Below, piece by piece: positions 34,052 through 42,903 of a DNA stretch of 64,000 bases (the first letter of the stretch is position 1; each line of letters begins with the position of its first letter). The notes below the pieces were generated by a model, which was not told where the DNA came from, did not search any database, and worked only from the letters and a program-made list of their open reading frames with translations. Both the position numbers and the translations under genes were made by a program. The stretch comes from Deinococcus roseus (GTDB taxonomy: Bacteria > Deinococcota > Deinococci > Deinococcales > Deinococcaceae): the NCBI RefSeq assembly GCF_014646895.1, contig NZ_BMOD01000008.1, positions 132,349 through 196,348 on the forward strand, read 5' to 3'.

Positions 34052-34104
34052 AGTCAGGCTGCAACAGCATTTCTCAAGAAAAAACCCCGTACCCTGAAAT
34101 CAGC

Positions 34105-35004
34105 ATGGACATCGAAGCCAGAAATCTGCACAAAGCGTATCCCAGGAAGGTGGCCGTTCAGGACATCAGTTTCTCGGTGGGACAGGGGGAGGTGTTTGGC
34201 TTTCTGGGCCCCAACGGAGCCGGAAAGACCACCACCATCAAAATGCTGCTGGGCCTGACCTCCCCCACCAAGGGCAGTGCAACCCTGCTGGGCCATCCCA
34301 TTTCAGATGTGGAAGTCAAACGGCAGGTGGGGTTTTTACCAGAGCTTTTCCGTTTCCATGACTGGCTGTCTGGCAAGGACCTGCTCAGATGGCACGGCAG
34401 GCTGTGTGGCATGACCGATCAGCAGCTGGACCAGCGCATTCCAGAAGTGCTGGATCAGGTGGGCCTCTCGCCGCATGGAGACCGCAAGGTCAAAGGCTAT
34501 TCCAAAGGCATGCAGCAACGGGTCGGACTGGCCCAGGCCATCTTGCACAAACCCAGAATTGTCTTTCTGGACGAGCCCACCTCTGCTCTCGATCCTCTGG
34601 GTCGCCGGCAGGTGCGCAACATCATTCACCACTTGCAGGAACAGGGAACCACCGTGTTTCTGAATTCCCATCTGCTTTCGGAAGTGGAACTGACCTGTGA
34701 TCGGGTGTGCATCGTGCAAAACGGGCAGGTGCTGCGCACAGGAACCCTGCAGGAACTCCTGAAAGGAACGCTGGAGGTGGAAGTCCACAGCGAGAACATG
34801 ACAACAGACCTCCAGCAGGAGTTTGCTTCATTTGCCGAGGTTCTGTCTTTCTCTGCACACATGGCCCTGCTCAGGGTTTCTGAGGAGAAGGAAGTGGCCC
34901 GCATTGCAGAAGTGATGTTCAAACACCAGTGTCCAATTTATGGCCTGACCCCCCAGAAACGCACGCTGGAAGACCTCTATGTCTCTTTAATGGAGGCGAA
35001 ATGA
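34105..35004 (+). CDS. ABC transporter ATP-binding protein
   Basis: The 299-residue protein has Walker A (GPNGAGKTTT, ~38-47), the signature (YSKGMQQRVG), Walker B with Glu (IVFLDEPTSALDPL) and the switch His (LNSHLLSEVE). The C-terminal ~75 residues resemble DUF4162-type extensions. It pairs with the membrane protein downstream, coupled by ATGA. TACCCT lies 9 nt before the ATG. The substrate is unknown. Confidence 0.96.
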   Translation: MDIEARNLHKAYPRKVAVQDISFSVGQGEVFGFLGPNGAGKTTTIKMLLGLTSPTKGSATLLGHPISDVEVKRQVGFLPELFRFHDWLSGKDLLRWHGRLCGMTDQQLDQRIPEVLDQVGLSPHGDRKVKGYSKGMQQRVGLAQAILHKPRIVFLDEPTSALDPLGRRQVRNIIHHLQEQGTTVFLNSHLLSEVELTCDRVCIVQNGQVLRTGTLQELLKGTLEVEVHSENMTTDLQQEFASFAEVLSFSAHMALLRVSEEKEVARIAEVMFKHQCPIYGLTPQKRTLEDLYVSLMEAK

Positions 35005-35864
35005 ACAACATCTTCAAAGTGGCTGCTTTCACCTTGCAGGAGGCTTTCGCCAAAAAACTGATTCTGGCTTTACTCATTCTGACCGTGGTTTTTCTGGGTT
35101 TGTATTTTTATGGGGCCCACGCCCTGCAAGAAAACCTGACCGAAAGGGCTGCAGAACTGGGCCGAGAACGCCTGCGCCGTGCAGATGAGATTTACGCCAC
35201 CCTAAGCATCATGGGTTTGTATGTGGTGAACTTTCTGGGGAGTCTGGTGGGCATCATGCTGGGGGTTTCGACGCTCTCTGGAGAGGTGGAAAGTGGCCTC
35301 TTGATGACCATCCTGATCAAACCCCTCAGGCGGGCCGAACTGGTGCTTGGGAAATGGCTGGGCCTCAGTCTGGTCAGCCTGGTGTATCTGGCTTTGCTGG
35401 GTCTGGGGGTGGTGTATGGGACGTACTGGATCACCGGTTACCTGCCTGCAGATTACCTCAAGACCATCCTGCTGATGGCCCTGGGCACCTGGATTTTGCT
35501 CACCAGCACGGTGCTGTGCAGTGCCGTTTTTCCGGTGCTGACCAGTGGCGTGGTGATGTTCATGGTGTATGCGCTGTCCTGGACAGGCGGACTGGTGGGA
35601 AATCTGGGGAAATTTACGGACACCCCGTTGATGGAGAAAATCGGGCTGTACTCGCATTACATCTTTCCGAGCGATGCCATGTGGCGTTTTGCCAGCTATT
35701 ACCTGCAAACCCGCACCATGCGGGATTTGCCTCCAGGGATCAGGGATGGCAACCCCCTGGTGGGCAGCACAGAAGTCCAGAGCGGTGATCTGGTATGGGC
35801 TTTTTTCTATCTGGTGGCGTTGCTGGGCCTGGCGATTGTGGTCTTCCGACGGCGTGACCTCTGA
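35001..35864 (+). CDS. ABC transporter permease (ABC-2 type)
   Basis: The 287-residue start at 35001 overlaps the ATPase stop and follows GGAGG. There are six hydrophobic segments, the first at ~15-38 (LILALLILTVVFLGLYFYGA), then an extracytoplasmic stretch and five more to the end. The layout matches ABC-2 exporters. It is followed by a weak hairpin at 35904. Confidence 0.9.
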   Translation: MNNIFKVAAFTLQEAFAKKLILALLILTVVFLGLYFYGAHALQENLTERAAELGRERLRRADEIYATLSIMGLYVVNFLGSLVGIMLGVSTLSGEVESGLLMTILIKPLRRAELVLGKWLGLSLVSLVYLALLGLGVVYGTYWITGYLPADYLKTILLMALGTWILLTSTVLCSAVFPVLTSGVVMFMVYALSWTGGLVGNLGKFTDTPLMEKIGLYSHYIFPSDAMWRFASYYLQTRTMRDLPPGIRDGNPLVGSTEVQSGDLVWAFFYLVALLGLAIVVFRRRDL

Positions 35865-35903
35865 TTCTCATGTAAGTTTCACACTTGGCTTTTGCAAACC
35901 CCT

Positions 35904-35936
35904 GCGCCCGTTTCCACAGCGGGCGTTAACTTTTGG
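35904..35936 (+). terminator. Weak terminator-like hairpin
   Basis: A 6-bp GC stem (35905-35910 with 35920-35925) is followed by TTAACTTTT. It could end the ABC operon, but the T-run is poor. Confidence 0.35.
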
Positions 35937-36070
35937 GATCTGCCCACCCCAGGCTTCTGGGGATTTCAGATTGTATACACTTTTCAAATGGCAGGTCAGG
36001 GTGTTTTCAGCGGGGTGCTAGCATGAAGACAAGAACAGGATAAACGTCCCAACACAGGACAAATCAACTT

Positions 36071-36092
36071 CTCTGGGATGGATTTCCCAGAG
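36071..36092 (+). promoter_or_regulatory. Hairpin in the leader of the lysine-catabolism group
   Basis: CTCTGGGA (36071-36078) pairs perfectly with TCCCAGAG (36085-36092), 35 nt before the DUF1338 start. No T-run follows. The remaining ~180 bp upstream shows no recognisable riboswitch; I looked for lysine-riboswitch blocks and did not find them. Confidence 0.45.
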
Positions 36093-36126
36093 GGTATGGT
36101 GTCTTCATGAAGAAAGGAACTTGCAC

Positions 36127-37035
36127 ATGCATGAAACCCTGAAAAAAGTGCTGGATGGCCTGATGCGCCGCTACCAGGACCGCGTTCCCGATGTGGAAGG
36201 CGTGATTGCAGCCATGCTGGCAGAAGGCACCATCGCAGACCTCAGCCAGATTGAAAACGACCACATCGCCTTCAGAACAATGGGCGTGCCCCAGCTTGGG
36301 ATCCAGTCCTTTGAAAAGATCTTCCTGCACTACGGCTACCGCAAACAGGAACGCTACAACTTTCAGGCCAAGAAGCTGAACGCCTTCTGGTACGCTCCCC
36401 CCTCCCCGGAGTTCCCCAGAATCTTTGTGTCCGAGCTGCGCGTCCATGAACTTTCCGAAGTGGCCCAGCGCATCATCTACAGCTACACCGATGAAGTGAA
36501 ATCTGATCCAGTGGATGACCTCAACCTCGACCACTGGGAAGAAGTGGATGCCTTCTTGCACAAGGCCCTCTGGAGGCTTCCCACGCTGGAAGATTACGAG
36601 CGCCTGCAGCAGGAATCCGAATACGCTGCCTGGGTGATCTACAACCGTTATTACCTGAACCACTTCACCGTGTCCATCCATAGCCTGCCTGAGGGTTACA
36701 ACAGCATCCAGGGCTACAACGACTTCCTGGAGAGAAACGGCTTCAAGCTGAATGACTCTGGCGGCAAGATCAAGGTCAGTCCTGATGGCCTGCTGCTGCA
36801 GTCCTCCACCGTTGCAGAGATGATCGAGGCCGAATTCGCCGAAGGCAAAAAGAAAATGATCAGCGGTTCCTACGTGGAATTTGCTGAAAGACGGGTGCTC
36901 CCTGCCTACAGCCACCTCTCAAAATCCGAACTGAAGCGCGAACACCGCCGTGAGGGTTTTGAAGCTGGAAATGCAGATAAAATCTTCGAGAGCACCTACA
37001 CCACCCAGACCCAGAAAAGGGAGGTCGTGAAGTGA
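36127..37035 (+). CDS. DUF1338 protein, probable 2-oxoadipate dioxygenase/decarboxylase (HglS-like)
   Basis: The 302-residue protein matches the DUF1338 family in layout: ENDHIAFRTMGVPQLGIQSF near residues 39-60 with a metal-binding His, the segment VSELRVHELSE, and NHFTVSIHSL near 178. Known members (HglS, plant FLO7) convert 2-oxoadipate to D-2-hydroxyglutarate in lysine breakdown. AAAGGAAC precedes ATG 36127. It overlaps the aldehyde dehydrogenase start (GTGA). The aminotransferase that would supply 2-oxoadipate is not in the window. Confidence 0.8.
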   Translation: MHETLKKVLDGLMRRYQDRVPDVEGVIAAMLAEGTIADLSQIENDHIAFRTMGVPQLGIQSFEKIFLHYGYRKQERYNFQAKKLNAFWYAPPSPEFPRIFVSELRVHELSEVAQRIIYSYTDEVKSDPVDDLNLDHWEEVDAFLHKALWRLPTLEDYERLQQESEYAAWVIYNRYYLNHFTVSIHSLPEGYNSIQGYNDFLERNGFKLNDSGGKIKVSPDGLLLQSSTVAEMIEAEFAEGKKKMISGSYVEFAERRVLPAYSHLSKSELKREHRREGFEAGNADKIFESTYTTQTQKREVVK

Positions 37036-38630
37036 CCCAGACTGCTCAGAAACCACACACTGGAGAACACACCGTGAAGCGTTACCTCAACATCATCAAT
37101 GGAAAAAGTGTGGACAGCCAGGAGCATTACCTGAGCCACAACTCCTCAAAACTCAGCGACGTGCTTGGAGAATTCCCCGTCGCCACCAGAAAGCAGGTGC
37201 GTGAAGCCTGCATCGCTGCCAGAACTGCTTTTGCAAAATGGAGCAAAACACCTGCTCCCATCCGGGGCAACATCATCGGGAACATCGGCAAGGCCATCGA
37301 GCGTGAAAAAGAAGCCCTGAGCCGCCTGCTCTCCCGTGAAATGGGCAAGACCCTGAAAGAGGCCCGTGGAGACGTACAGGAAGCCATCGACACCTGCCAC
37401 TTCTTCCAGTCTGAAGGTCGCCGCCTGTACGGCCAGACCGTGCCCAGCGAGATGCACACCAAAGACCTGATGACCTTCCGCCGTCCTCTGGGCGTGGTGG
37501 GCATCATCACCGCAGGAAACTTCCCTGTGGCCGTGCCTGCCTGGAAAATCATCCCGGCCCTGCTGACTGGAAACACCATCGTCTGGAAGCCCAGTGAAGA
37601 TGCTCCCCTGACCAGTTACGCTTTCACCCAGCTGCTGATTGAAGGCGGTCTGCCCGATGGGGTCATGAACCTGGTGTTCGGATACGGCGGAGGCTCCACC
37701 GGTGAATTCCTGGTGGACATGATGGACGAGAAGCGCCTGAACAAGATCGCTTTCACCGGATCCAGCACTGTGGGACGCAAAATTGGCGAGGTGGCAGGCC
37801 GCAACCTCACCCACCCCACCCTGGAACTGGGCGGCAAGAGCCCCCTGGTGGTCATGCGCGATGCAGACCTTGACAATGCCGTGGCAGGTGCCCTGTGGGC
37901 CGCTTTCGGCACCGGAGGCCAGCGCTGCACCAGTGCAGGCAACATCATTCTGGACGCCCCCATCTACGAGGAGTTCAAGAAGCGATACCTCGAACAAGTG
38001 CAAAAAATCAAAATCGGCAACCCTGGCGAACACGATGACGTACTCTATGGCCCTTTCATCAACGAGCGCTTCTTCAAGAGCTGGGAAGCCCACTACGACC
38101 TCGGCGAAAAAGATGGTGCAACCCTGCTGCACGGCAACAAACGCATCACCCGTGACAACAAACCCGAAGGTTTCCAGGGCGACCCTGAAGAAGCCTTCTA
38201 TGGCTGGCCTACCGTCTGGGACAACGTCACCAAAGACATGCAGATCTTCCAGCGTGAATGCTTCGGACCCACCATCAACCTGGTGAAAGTGGACGGCATC
38301 GACGAAGCCCTGGAAGTGGCCAACAGCGTGGAATACGGCCTCTCCAGCGCAATCTACACCAACAACCGCGAATGGGCCTACAAGTTCCGCGAGAACATCC
38401 AGGCAGGCATGACCTCCATCAACAACTCCACCACCGGTGCAGAAGCCCACATGCCCTTCGGTGGCACCAAAAGTTCCGGCAACGGCACCCGTGAATCTGG
38501 CATCTGGGTGATCGACAACTACACCTACTGGCACGGCGTCAACGACGACATCTCGGGCAAGCTGCAACTGGCCCAGATGGAAACCGAATACGCCGATGTG
38601 AAAGCCCCTGTAAACGTTTCCGAGCTGTAA
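37032..38630 (+). CDS. Aldehyde dehydrogenase, probable alpha-aminoadipate semialdehyde dehydrogenase
   Basis: The 532-residue NAD(P)-dependent aldehyde dehydrogenase has the cofactor fold (FTGSSTVGRKIGEVAG), Glu in LELGGKSPLVV and catalytic Cys299 in GTGGQRCTSAG. Its neighbours (DUF1338 and saccharopine dehydrogenase) suggest oxidation of aminoadipate semialdehyde to aminoadipate. General aldehyde oxidation or a related dehydrogenase is possible. GTG start, overlapping the previous stop by 4 nt. Confidence 0.85.
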   Translation: MTQTAQKPHTGEHTVKRYLNIINGKSVDSQEHYLSHNSSKLSDVLGEFPVATRKQVREACIAARTAFAKWSKTPAPIRGNIIGNIGKAIEREKEALSRLLSREMGKTLKEARGDVQEAIDTCHFFQSEGRRLYGQTVPSEMHTKDLMTFRRPLGVVGIITAGNFPVAVPAWKIIPALLTGNTIVWKPSEDAPLTSYAFTQLLIEGGLPDGVMNLVFGYGGGSTGEFLVDMMDEKRLNKIAFTGSSTVGRKIGEVAGRNLTHPTLELGGKSPLVVMRDADLDNAVAGALWAAFGTGGQRCTSAGNIILDAPIYEEFKKRYLEQVQKIKIGNPGEHDDVLYGPFINERFFKSWEAHYDLGEKDGATLLHGNKRITRDNKPEGFQGDPEEAFYGWPTVWDNVTKDMQIFQRECFGPTINLVKVDGIDEALEVANSVEYGLSSAIYTNNREWAYKFRENIQAGMTSINNSTTGAEAHMPFGGTKSSGNGTRESGIWVIDNYTYWHGVNDDISGKLQLAQMETEYADVKAPVNVSEL

Positions 38631-38639
38631 ACCCGTAAA

Positions 38640-38668
38640 GGGCGAGTCATGCCTCGCCCCTACATTTT
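38640..38668 (+). terminator. Terminator-like hairpin
   Basis: GGGCGAG (38640-38646) pairs with CTCGCCC (38653-38659), followed by TACATTTTCTC, between the aldehyde dehydrogenase and saccharopine dehydrogenase genes. Confidence 0.5.
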
Positions 38669-38733
38669 CTCTTCAGCAACCTTTTCCATTACCCCTTAAA
38701 ACCCACATCCAAAAAAGTGTCAGAGAGGGTTTG

Positions 38734-38750
38734 CCTCCCTGGCAGGGAGG
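38734..38750 (+). promoter_or_regulatory. Hairpin that hides the ribosome binding site of the saccharopine dehydrogenase gene
   Basis: CCTCCCT (38734-38740) pairs perfectly with AGGGAGG (38744-38750) across a GGC loop. AGGGAGG is the Shine-Dalgarno, 9 nt before the ATG at 38760. In this fold the ribosome could not bind, which suggests translational control. Confidence 0.6.
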
Positions 38751-38759
38751 TCACACACC

Positions 38760-39890
38760 ATGAAACGCAAAGTCCTGATTTTCGGTGCCGGAAAAGTCGG
38801 CACCACCATCGCACACCTGCTGCACCACGCCCAGAATTACGAGGTCACCCTCGCAGACAAGAGTGAACAGGCCCTGGAGCGTGCCGTCAAAACCGTGCCC
38901 GTGAAAAGCGTGGTGCTGGACGCCACCGACATTGGCATGATGCAGGAGGCCTTCAAAGAAGTGGATCAGGTGGTCTCCGCCGGTCCTTACTTCGTCAACA
39001 AATTCATTGCAGAAGCTGCATTGAACGCCGGGGTGAGTTACTTCGACCTCACCGAGGACCGGGACACCACCGCCCACATCCGTGACCTGGCGAAGCATGC
39101 AAAACCCGGTCAGGTGTTCATGCCCCAGTGCGGTCTGGCCCCGGGCTTCATTGGGATTCTGGCTGCAGACCTTGCCAGAGAATTTGACAGCATTCTGGAC
39201 ATCAAAATGCGTGTGGGGGCCTTGCCGCAGTTCCCCACCAACATGCTGATGTACAACCTCACCTGGTCCACCGATGGGGTGGTCAACGAGTACATCAACC
39301 CCTGTGAAGCCCTACAGGACGGCAAAATTGTCGAGATGCAGGCCCTGGAAGGACTGGAGAGCTTCTCTCTGGACGGCATCACGTATGAGGCTTTCAACAC
39401 CTCTGGCGGTCTGGGCACCCTCTGTGAAACCCTGGAAGGCAAAGTTCAACGTCTGGATTACAAGTCCGTGCGTTACCCTGGCCACCGCTACCTGATGCAG
39501 TTCCTGATCCGCGACCTGCGCCTCTCCGAGCGACGCGAGATGCTCAAAGACATCCTGGAGAATGCCCTCCCCATCACCCCTCAGGATGTGGTCCTGACCT
39601 TCTGCACTGTGACAGGCTACAAGGATGGCCGCCTGACCCAGGTCAGTGATGCCCGCAAGATCTACGACCAGATGGTGCACGGTCAGCACTGGAGCGCCAT
39701 CCAGCTCACCACGGCCGCCTCCCTGTGCGCTATCCTGGACCTCCACGCCGAAGAATTCCTGCCCCTGCAGGGCTTTGTGCGTCAGGAAGATGTGCCCCTG
39801 CAGGCTTTCCTGGAGAACCGTTTCGGGCGTTACTACCAGATGGAACAGGGCGAGCATCTGGCGAACAGTGCACGGATTGTGCCTGCGTAA
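38760..39890 (+). CDS. Saccharopine dehydrogenase family protein
   Basis: The 376-residue protein has an N-terminal Rossmann fold (VLIFGAGKVGTTIAHLLHHA), the block GPYFVNKFIAEAALNAGVSYFDLTED and the central domain CGLAPGFIGILAADLA typical of LYS9-type enzymes. It would split saccharopine into glutamate and aminoadipate semialdehyde, or do the reverse. The downstream aldehyde dehydrogenase and DUF1338 enzymes are encoded just before it. Lysine biosynthesis is an alternative reading. Confidence 0.85.
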   Translation: MKRKVLIFGAGKVGTTIAHLLHHAQNYEVTLADKSEQALERAVKTVPVKSVVLDATDIGMMQEAFKEVDQVVSAGPYFVNKFIAEAALNAGVSYFDLTEDRDTTAHIRDLAKHAKPGQVFMPQCGLAPGFIGILAADLAREFDSILDIKMRVGALPQFPTNMLMYNLTWSTDGVVNEYINPCEALQDGKIVEMQALEGLESFSLDGITYEAFNTSGGLGTLCETLEGKVQRLDYKSVRYPGHRYLMQFLIRDLRLSERREMLKDILENALPITPQDVVLTFCTVTGYKDGRLTQVSDARKIYDQMVHGQHWSAIQLTTAASLCAILDLHAEEFLPLQGFVRQEDVPLQAFLENRFGRYYQMEQGEHLANSARIVPA

Positions 39891-39892
39891 TC

Positions 39893-40046
39893 ACCCTCAC
39901 CCCGCTTGAGACAGCGTCTCTTCGCGCCCTCTCCCACTTTCGCGGGAGAGGTTTTTCATTGGGTGGACAGGAAGACAACAGAAACCCTCTCCGTTTAAGT
40001 GGAGAGGGAGGCCGAAGGCCGGGGTGAGGTCAGGGTGAGGGTGGGG
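39893..40046. repeat. REP/MITE-like palindromic element with built-in terminator
   Basis: The gap between saccharopine dehydrogenase and pyk holds two hairpins built from the same module: CCTCTCCC/GGGAGAGG (39928-39935, 39944-39951, then TTTTT to 39956) and CCCTCTCC/GGAGAGGG (39985-39992, 40001-40008). The whole is bracketed by TCACCCTCACCCC on the left and GGGGTGAGGTCAGGGTGAGG on the right, which are partly complementary. This resembles dispersed repeat elements common between genes. The first hairpin can end the upstream gene. Confidence 0.75.
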
Positions 40047-40053
40047 GATCAGG

Positions 40054-41475
40054 TTAAGGAATCCGCGCCACACGCAGCGTGTTGGTGGTCCCCTTCATGC
40101 CGAACGGCACGCCAGCGACGATCACGATGCGGTCACCAGATTGCACCAGTTCCAGCTCCTGCAGGGTCTGGACGGCGATTTCCACCATGTCATCGGTGTC
40201 TTTGGGGTCGCGGGTGAGGAGGGGCACCACGCCCCACATCAGGGCCAGCTGGTTCACCACTTTTTCGTTGGGGGTGAGGGCCAGGATGGGTTTGCGGGGA
40301 CGGCGGCGGGACACGCGGGCTGCAGTGGCTCCAGAGGAGGTGAAGCACACGATGGCCTTGGCATTCAGGAAGCCTGCAATCTCACTGGCAGAGTGGGAGA
40401 TGGCGTCCTGGGTGGTGTGCCGGTCCTCGGGGATCTTGATGAGTTCTTCTTCGTACTGGGAAGTGCCTTCAGCGGTCTCAGCGATTTTGAACATCATGCC
40501 CACAGATTCCACAGGGTACATGCCGCTGGCAGATTCTGCGGAAAGCATCACTGCGTCCGTGCCGTCGAAGATGGCGTTGGCCACGTCGCTGGCCTCTGCA
40601 CGGGTGGGACGGGGGTTGGTGCGCATGCTTTCCAGCATCTGGGTGGCGGTGATCACAGGTTTTCCGGCTTCACGGCACTTGCGGATGATCATCTTCTGGA
40701 TGATGGGCACCTGTTCGGTGGGCATTTCCACACCGAGGTCCCCACGGGCCACCATGATGCCGTCTGCTTCAGCCAGAATTTCGTCGAAGCGGTCCACAGC
40801 CTGGGGCTTCTCGATTTTGGCCATCAGTTTGGCGCTGGAGCCCAGCATGCGCAGGTGGTGACGGGCCAGGATCAGGTCGTCACGGGTGCGCACGAAGCTG
40901 AGGGCCACCCAGTCCACGCCGATTTCTGCGCCCACACCGAGGTCTGCAATGTCCTTGTCCGAGAGGGCAGGGGCAGAGAGGTCAGCTTCGGGGACGTTGA
41001 TGCCCTTGTTGTTGCTGAGCACGCCGCCGATTTCCACGGTGGTGATGATGTCGTTGCCCTTGATCTCCCTGATGCGGAGTTCCAGATTGCCGTCATCGAG
41101 CAGCAGGGTCATTCCAACGCTGACGTCCTGGGGAAGGGGCTTGTAGGTGGTGGACACCTTTTCAGCGTTGCCCTCCACATCATCGGAGGTCAGAATGAAC
41201 TGCTGGCCCTTGACCAGGGTGATGGGGCCGTCCTTGAATTTGCCGGTGCGGATTTTGGGGCCCTGCAGGTCCTGCAGGATGCCGATGTTCACACCTTTTT
41301 TTGCAGCAGCAGCGCGAATCATGTCCACGCGCTTCTGGTGGTCTTCTTTGGAGCCGTGGGAGAAGTTGAGGCGGGCCACGTTCAGGCCAGCGTCAATCAT
41401 CTGCTCCAGGACTTCGGGGTTTTCGCTTGCTGGACCAATGGTCGCAACAATTTTGGTGGATCGTTTAAAGAGCAT
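40054..41475 (-). CDS. pyk: Pyruvate kinase
   Basis: The 473-residue start at 41475 gives the standard N-terminus (RSTKIVATIGPASENPEVLE). Catalytic blocks include MVARGDLGVEMP, MIAKIEKPQAVDRFDEILAE-type Lys/Glu residues and the C-terminal allosteric domain. It makes pyruvate and ATP. The start lies inside the end of eno (11-nt overlap), so the last two glycolytic payoff enzymes are co-expressed. Confidence 0.97.
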   Translation of the reverse strand: MLFKRSTKIVATIGPASENPEVLEQMIDAGLNVARLNFSHGSKEDHQKRVDMIRAAAAKKGVNIGILQDLQGPKIRTGKFKDGPITLVKGQQFILTSDDVEGNAEKVSTTYKPLPQDVSVGMTLLLDDGNLELRIREIKGNDIITTVEIGGVLSNNKGINVPEADLSAPALSDKDIADLGVGAEIGVDWVALSFVRTRDDLILARHHLRMLGSSAKLMAKIEKPQAVDRFDEILAEADGIMVARGDLGVEMPTEQVPIIQKMIIRKCREAGKPVITATQMLESMRTNPRPTRAEASDVANAIFDGTDAVMLSAESASGMYPVESVGMMFKIAETAEGTSQYEEELIKIPEDRHTTQDAISHSASEIAGFLNAKAIVCFTSSGATAARVSRRRPRKPILALTPNEKVVNQLALMWGVVPLLTRDPKDTDDMVEIAVQTLQELELVQSGDRIVIVAGVPFGMKGTTNTLRVARIP

Positions 41476-42733
41476 CTTTCCCCAGGAATTTTGCGGCTGC
41501 GCCGAGTTCGTGCTCGATGCGCAGGAGTTGGTTGTACTTGGCAATGCGGTCAGAACGGCTGGCAGAACCGGTTTTGATCTGTCCAGCGTTGGTGGCCACG
41601 GCCAGGTCAGCGATGAAGCTGTCTTCGGACTCGCCACTGCGGTGGGAGATCACGGCGGTATAGCCGTTTTTCTGGGCCAGTTCGATGGCGTCCATGGCTT
41701 CGGTGAGGCTGCCGATCTGGTTCACTTTCACCAGGATGGAGTTGCCCACTTTGGTGTCGATGCCCTGCTGCAGGCGCTTGACGTTGGTCACGAACAGGTC
41801 GTCACCGACCAGTTGCACCTTGTCGCCGATTTTGGCGGTCAGCAGTTCCCAGCCAGCCCAGTCGTCTTCGTGCAGGCCGTCTTCGATGGAGACGATGGGG
41901 TAACGGGCAGCCCAGTCGGCCCAGAAGTCCACCATTTCTTCGCTGGTCAGGATGCGGTCTTCGCTTTCCAGGTGGTATTTGCCGTCTTTGTACAGCTCGC
42001 TGGTGGCGGGGTCAAGGGCGATGAAGATGTCCTTGCCTGCTTCGTAGCCAGCGTCCTTGATGGCTTCCATCAGCACTTCAAGGGCTTCTTCGTTGCTCTG
42101 GAGGTCAGGAGCAAAGCCACCTTCGTCACCGACGTTGGTGTTGTAGCCGCGCTTTTTAAGCACTTTTTTCAGGGCGTGGAACACTTCTGCACCGTAACGC
42201 AGGGCTTCTTTGAAGCTGGGTGCACCGAGGGGCATCACCATGAACTCCTGGAAGTCCACACGGTTGTCGGCGTGTGCGCCACCGTTGATCACGTTCATCA
42301 TGGGAACGGGCAGCACCTTGGCGTTGTTCCCACCGAGGTAACGGTACAGGGGAACGCCCAGCGCGTTGGCTGCAGCGCGGGCATTGGCCAGAGACACGGC
42401 CAGGATGGCGTTGCCCCCCAGTTTGCTCTTGTTGGGGGTGCCGTCCAGGTCCAGCATGATCTGGTCAACTTTAACCTGGTCGAGGGCGTCGGTGCCAATC
42501 AAGGCAGGACGAATGAGGTTTTCCACATTCTCCACAGCTTTTTCCACACCTTTGCCCAGGTAGCGTTTGCCGCCGTCACGCAGCTCGTTGGCTTCGTGGC
42601 TGCCGGTGCTGGCTCCCGAGGGAACGATGGCGCGCCCAACGAAACCGCTCTCAAGGTGAACTTCAGCCTCGACGGTGGGGTTACCACGGGAGTCGAGCAC
42701 TTCACGGGCGATGATGTTAGCGATTTTCGTCAT
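41465..42733 (-). CDS. eno: Enolase
   Basis: The 422-residue start at 42733 follows GGAGGT and gives the usual N-terminus (ANIIAREVLDSRGNPTVEAE). The active-site blocks SGASTGSHEA, GDDLFVTN, LVKVNQIGSL and VISHRSGESED are present. It converts 2-phosphoglycerate to phosphoenolpyruvate. The gene order eno-pyk beside dnaN fits Deinococcus. Confidence 0.97.
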   Translation of the reverse strand: MTKIANIIAREVLDSRGNPTVEAEVHLESGFVGRAIVPSGASTGSHEANELRDGGKRYLGKGVEKAVENVENLIRPALIGTDALDQVKVDQIMLDLDGTPNKSKLGGNAILAVSLANARAAANALGVPLYRYLGGNNAKVLPVPMMNVINGGAHADNRVDFQEFMVMPLGAPSFKEALRYGAEVFHALKKVLKKRGYNTNVGDEGGFAPDLQSNEEALEVLMEAIKDAGYEAGKDIFIALDPATSELYKDGKYHLESEDRILTSEEMVDFWADWAARYPIVSIEDGLHEDDWAGWELLTAKIGDKVQLVGDDLFVTNVKRLQQGIDTKVGNSILVKVNQIGSLTEAMDAIELAQKNGYTAVISHRSGESEDSFIADLAVATNAGQIKTGSASRSDRIAKYNQLLRIEHELGAAAKFLGKDAL

Positions 42734-42745
42734 GATGACCTCCAT

Positions 42746-42783
42746 TAAAAAACTTCCCTAGGGAAGTGTACCTGTGACACTAT
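42746..42783 (-). promoter_or_regulatory. eno leader with palindrome and T-run
   Basis: ACTTCCCTAGGGAAGT (42752-42767) is a perfect 16-bp palindrome lying between a TATAGT -10-like element (42778-42783, minus strand) and the eno Shine-Dalgarno. On the minus strand it can form a 6-bp stem with a CTAG loop followed directly by six T, so it is either an operator or a weak attenuator. Confidence 0.55.
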
Positions 42784-42903
42784 AACCGATTTTTAAGACC
42801 ACTTCGTCAAATTGTCTTGTCGGAGATTCAAGTCCTCTAGAGATCTGCCGTCCTGTCCAAAGGGACAAATCCTCTGCTGAAATCGAGGTTTTCCACAACC
42901 TGC

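Noticed and set aside
35865..36126. Lysine riboswitch before the lysine-catabolism group
   Set aside because: I found a hairpin at 36071-36092 but none of the conserved lysine-riboswitch blocks.
37146..38567. A 473-codon minus-strand frame opposite the aldehyde dehydrogenase gene
   Set aside because: The plus-strand dehydrogenase has all catalytic motifs. The reverse frame is a codon-bias shadow.
40141..42748. Long plus-strand frames opposite pyk and eno (478 and 533 codons)
   Set aside because: Pyruvate kinase and enolase on the minus strand are certain; the opposite frames have no family features and no ribosome binding site.
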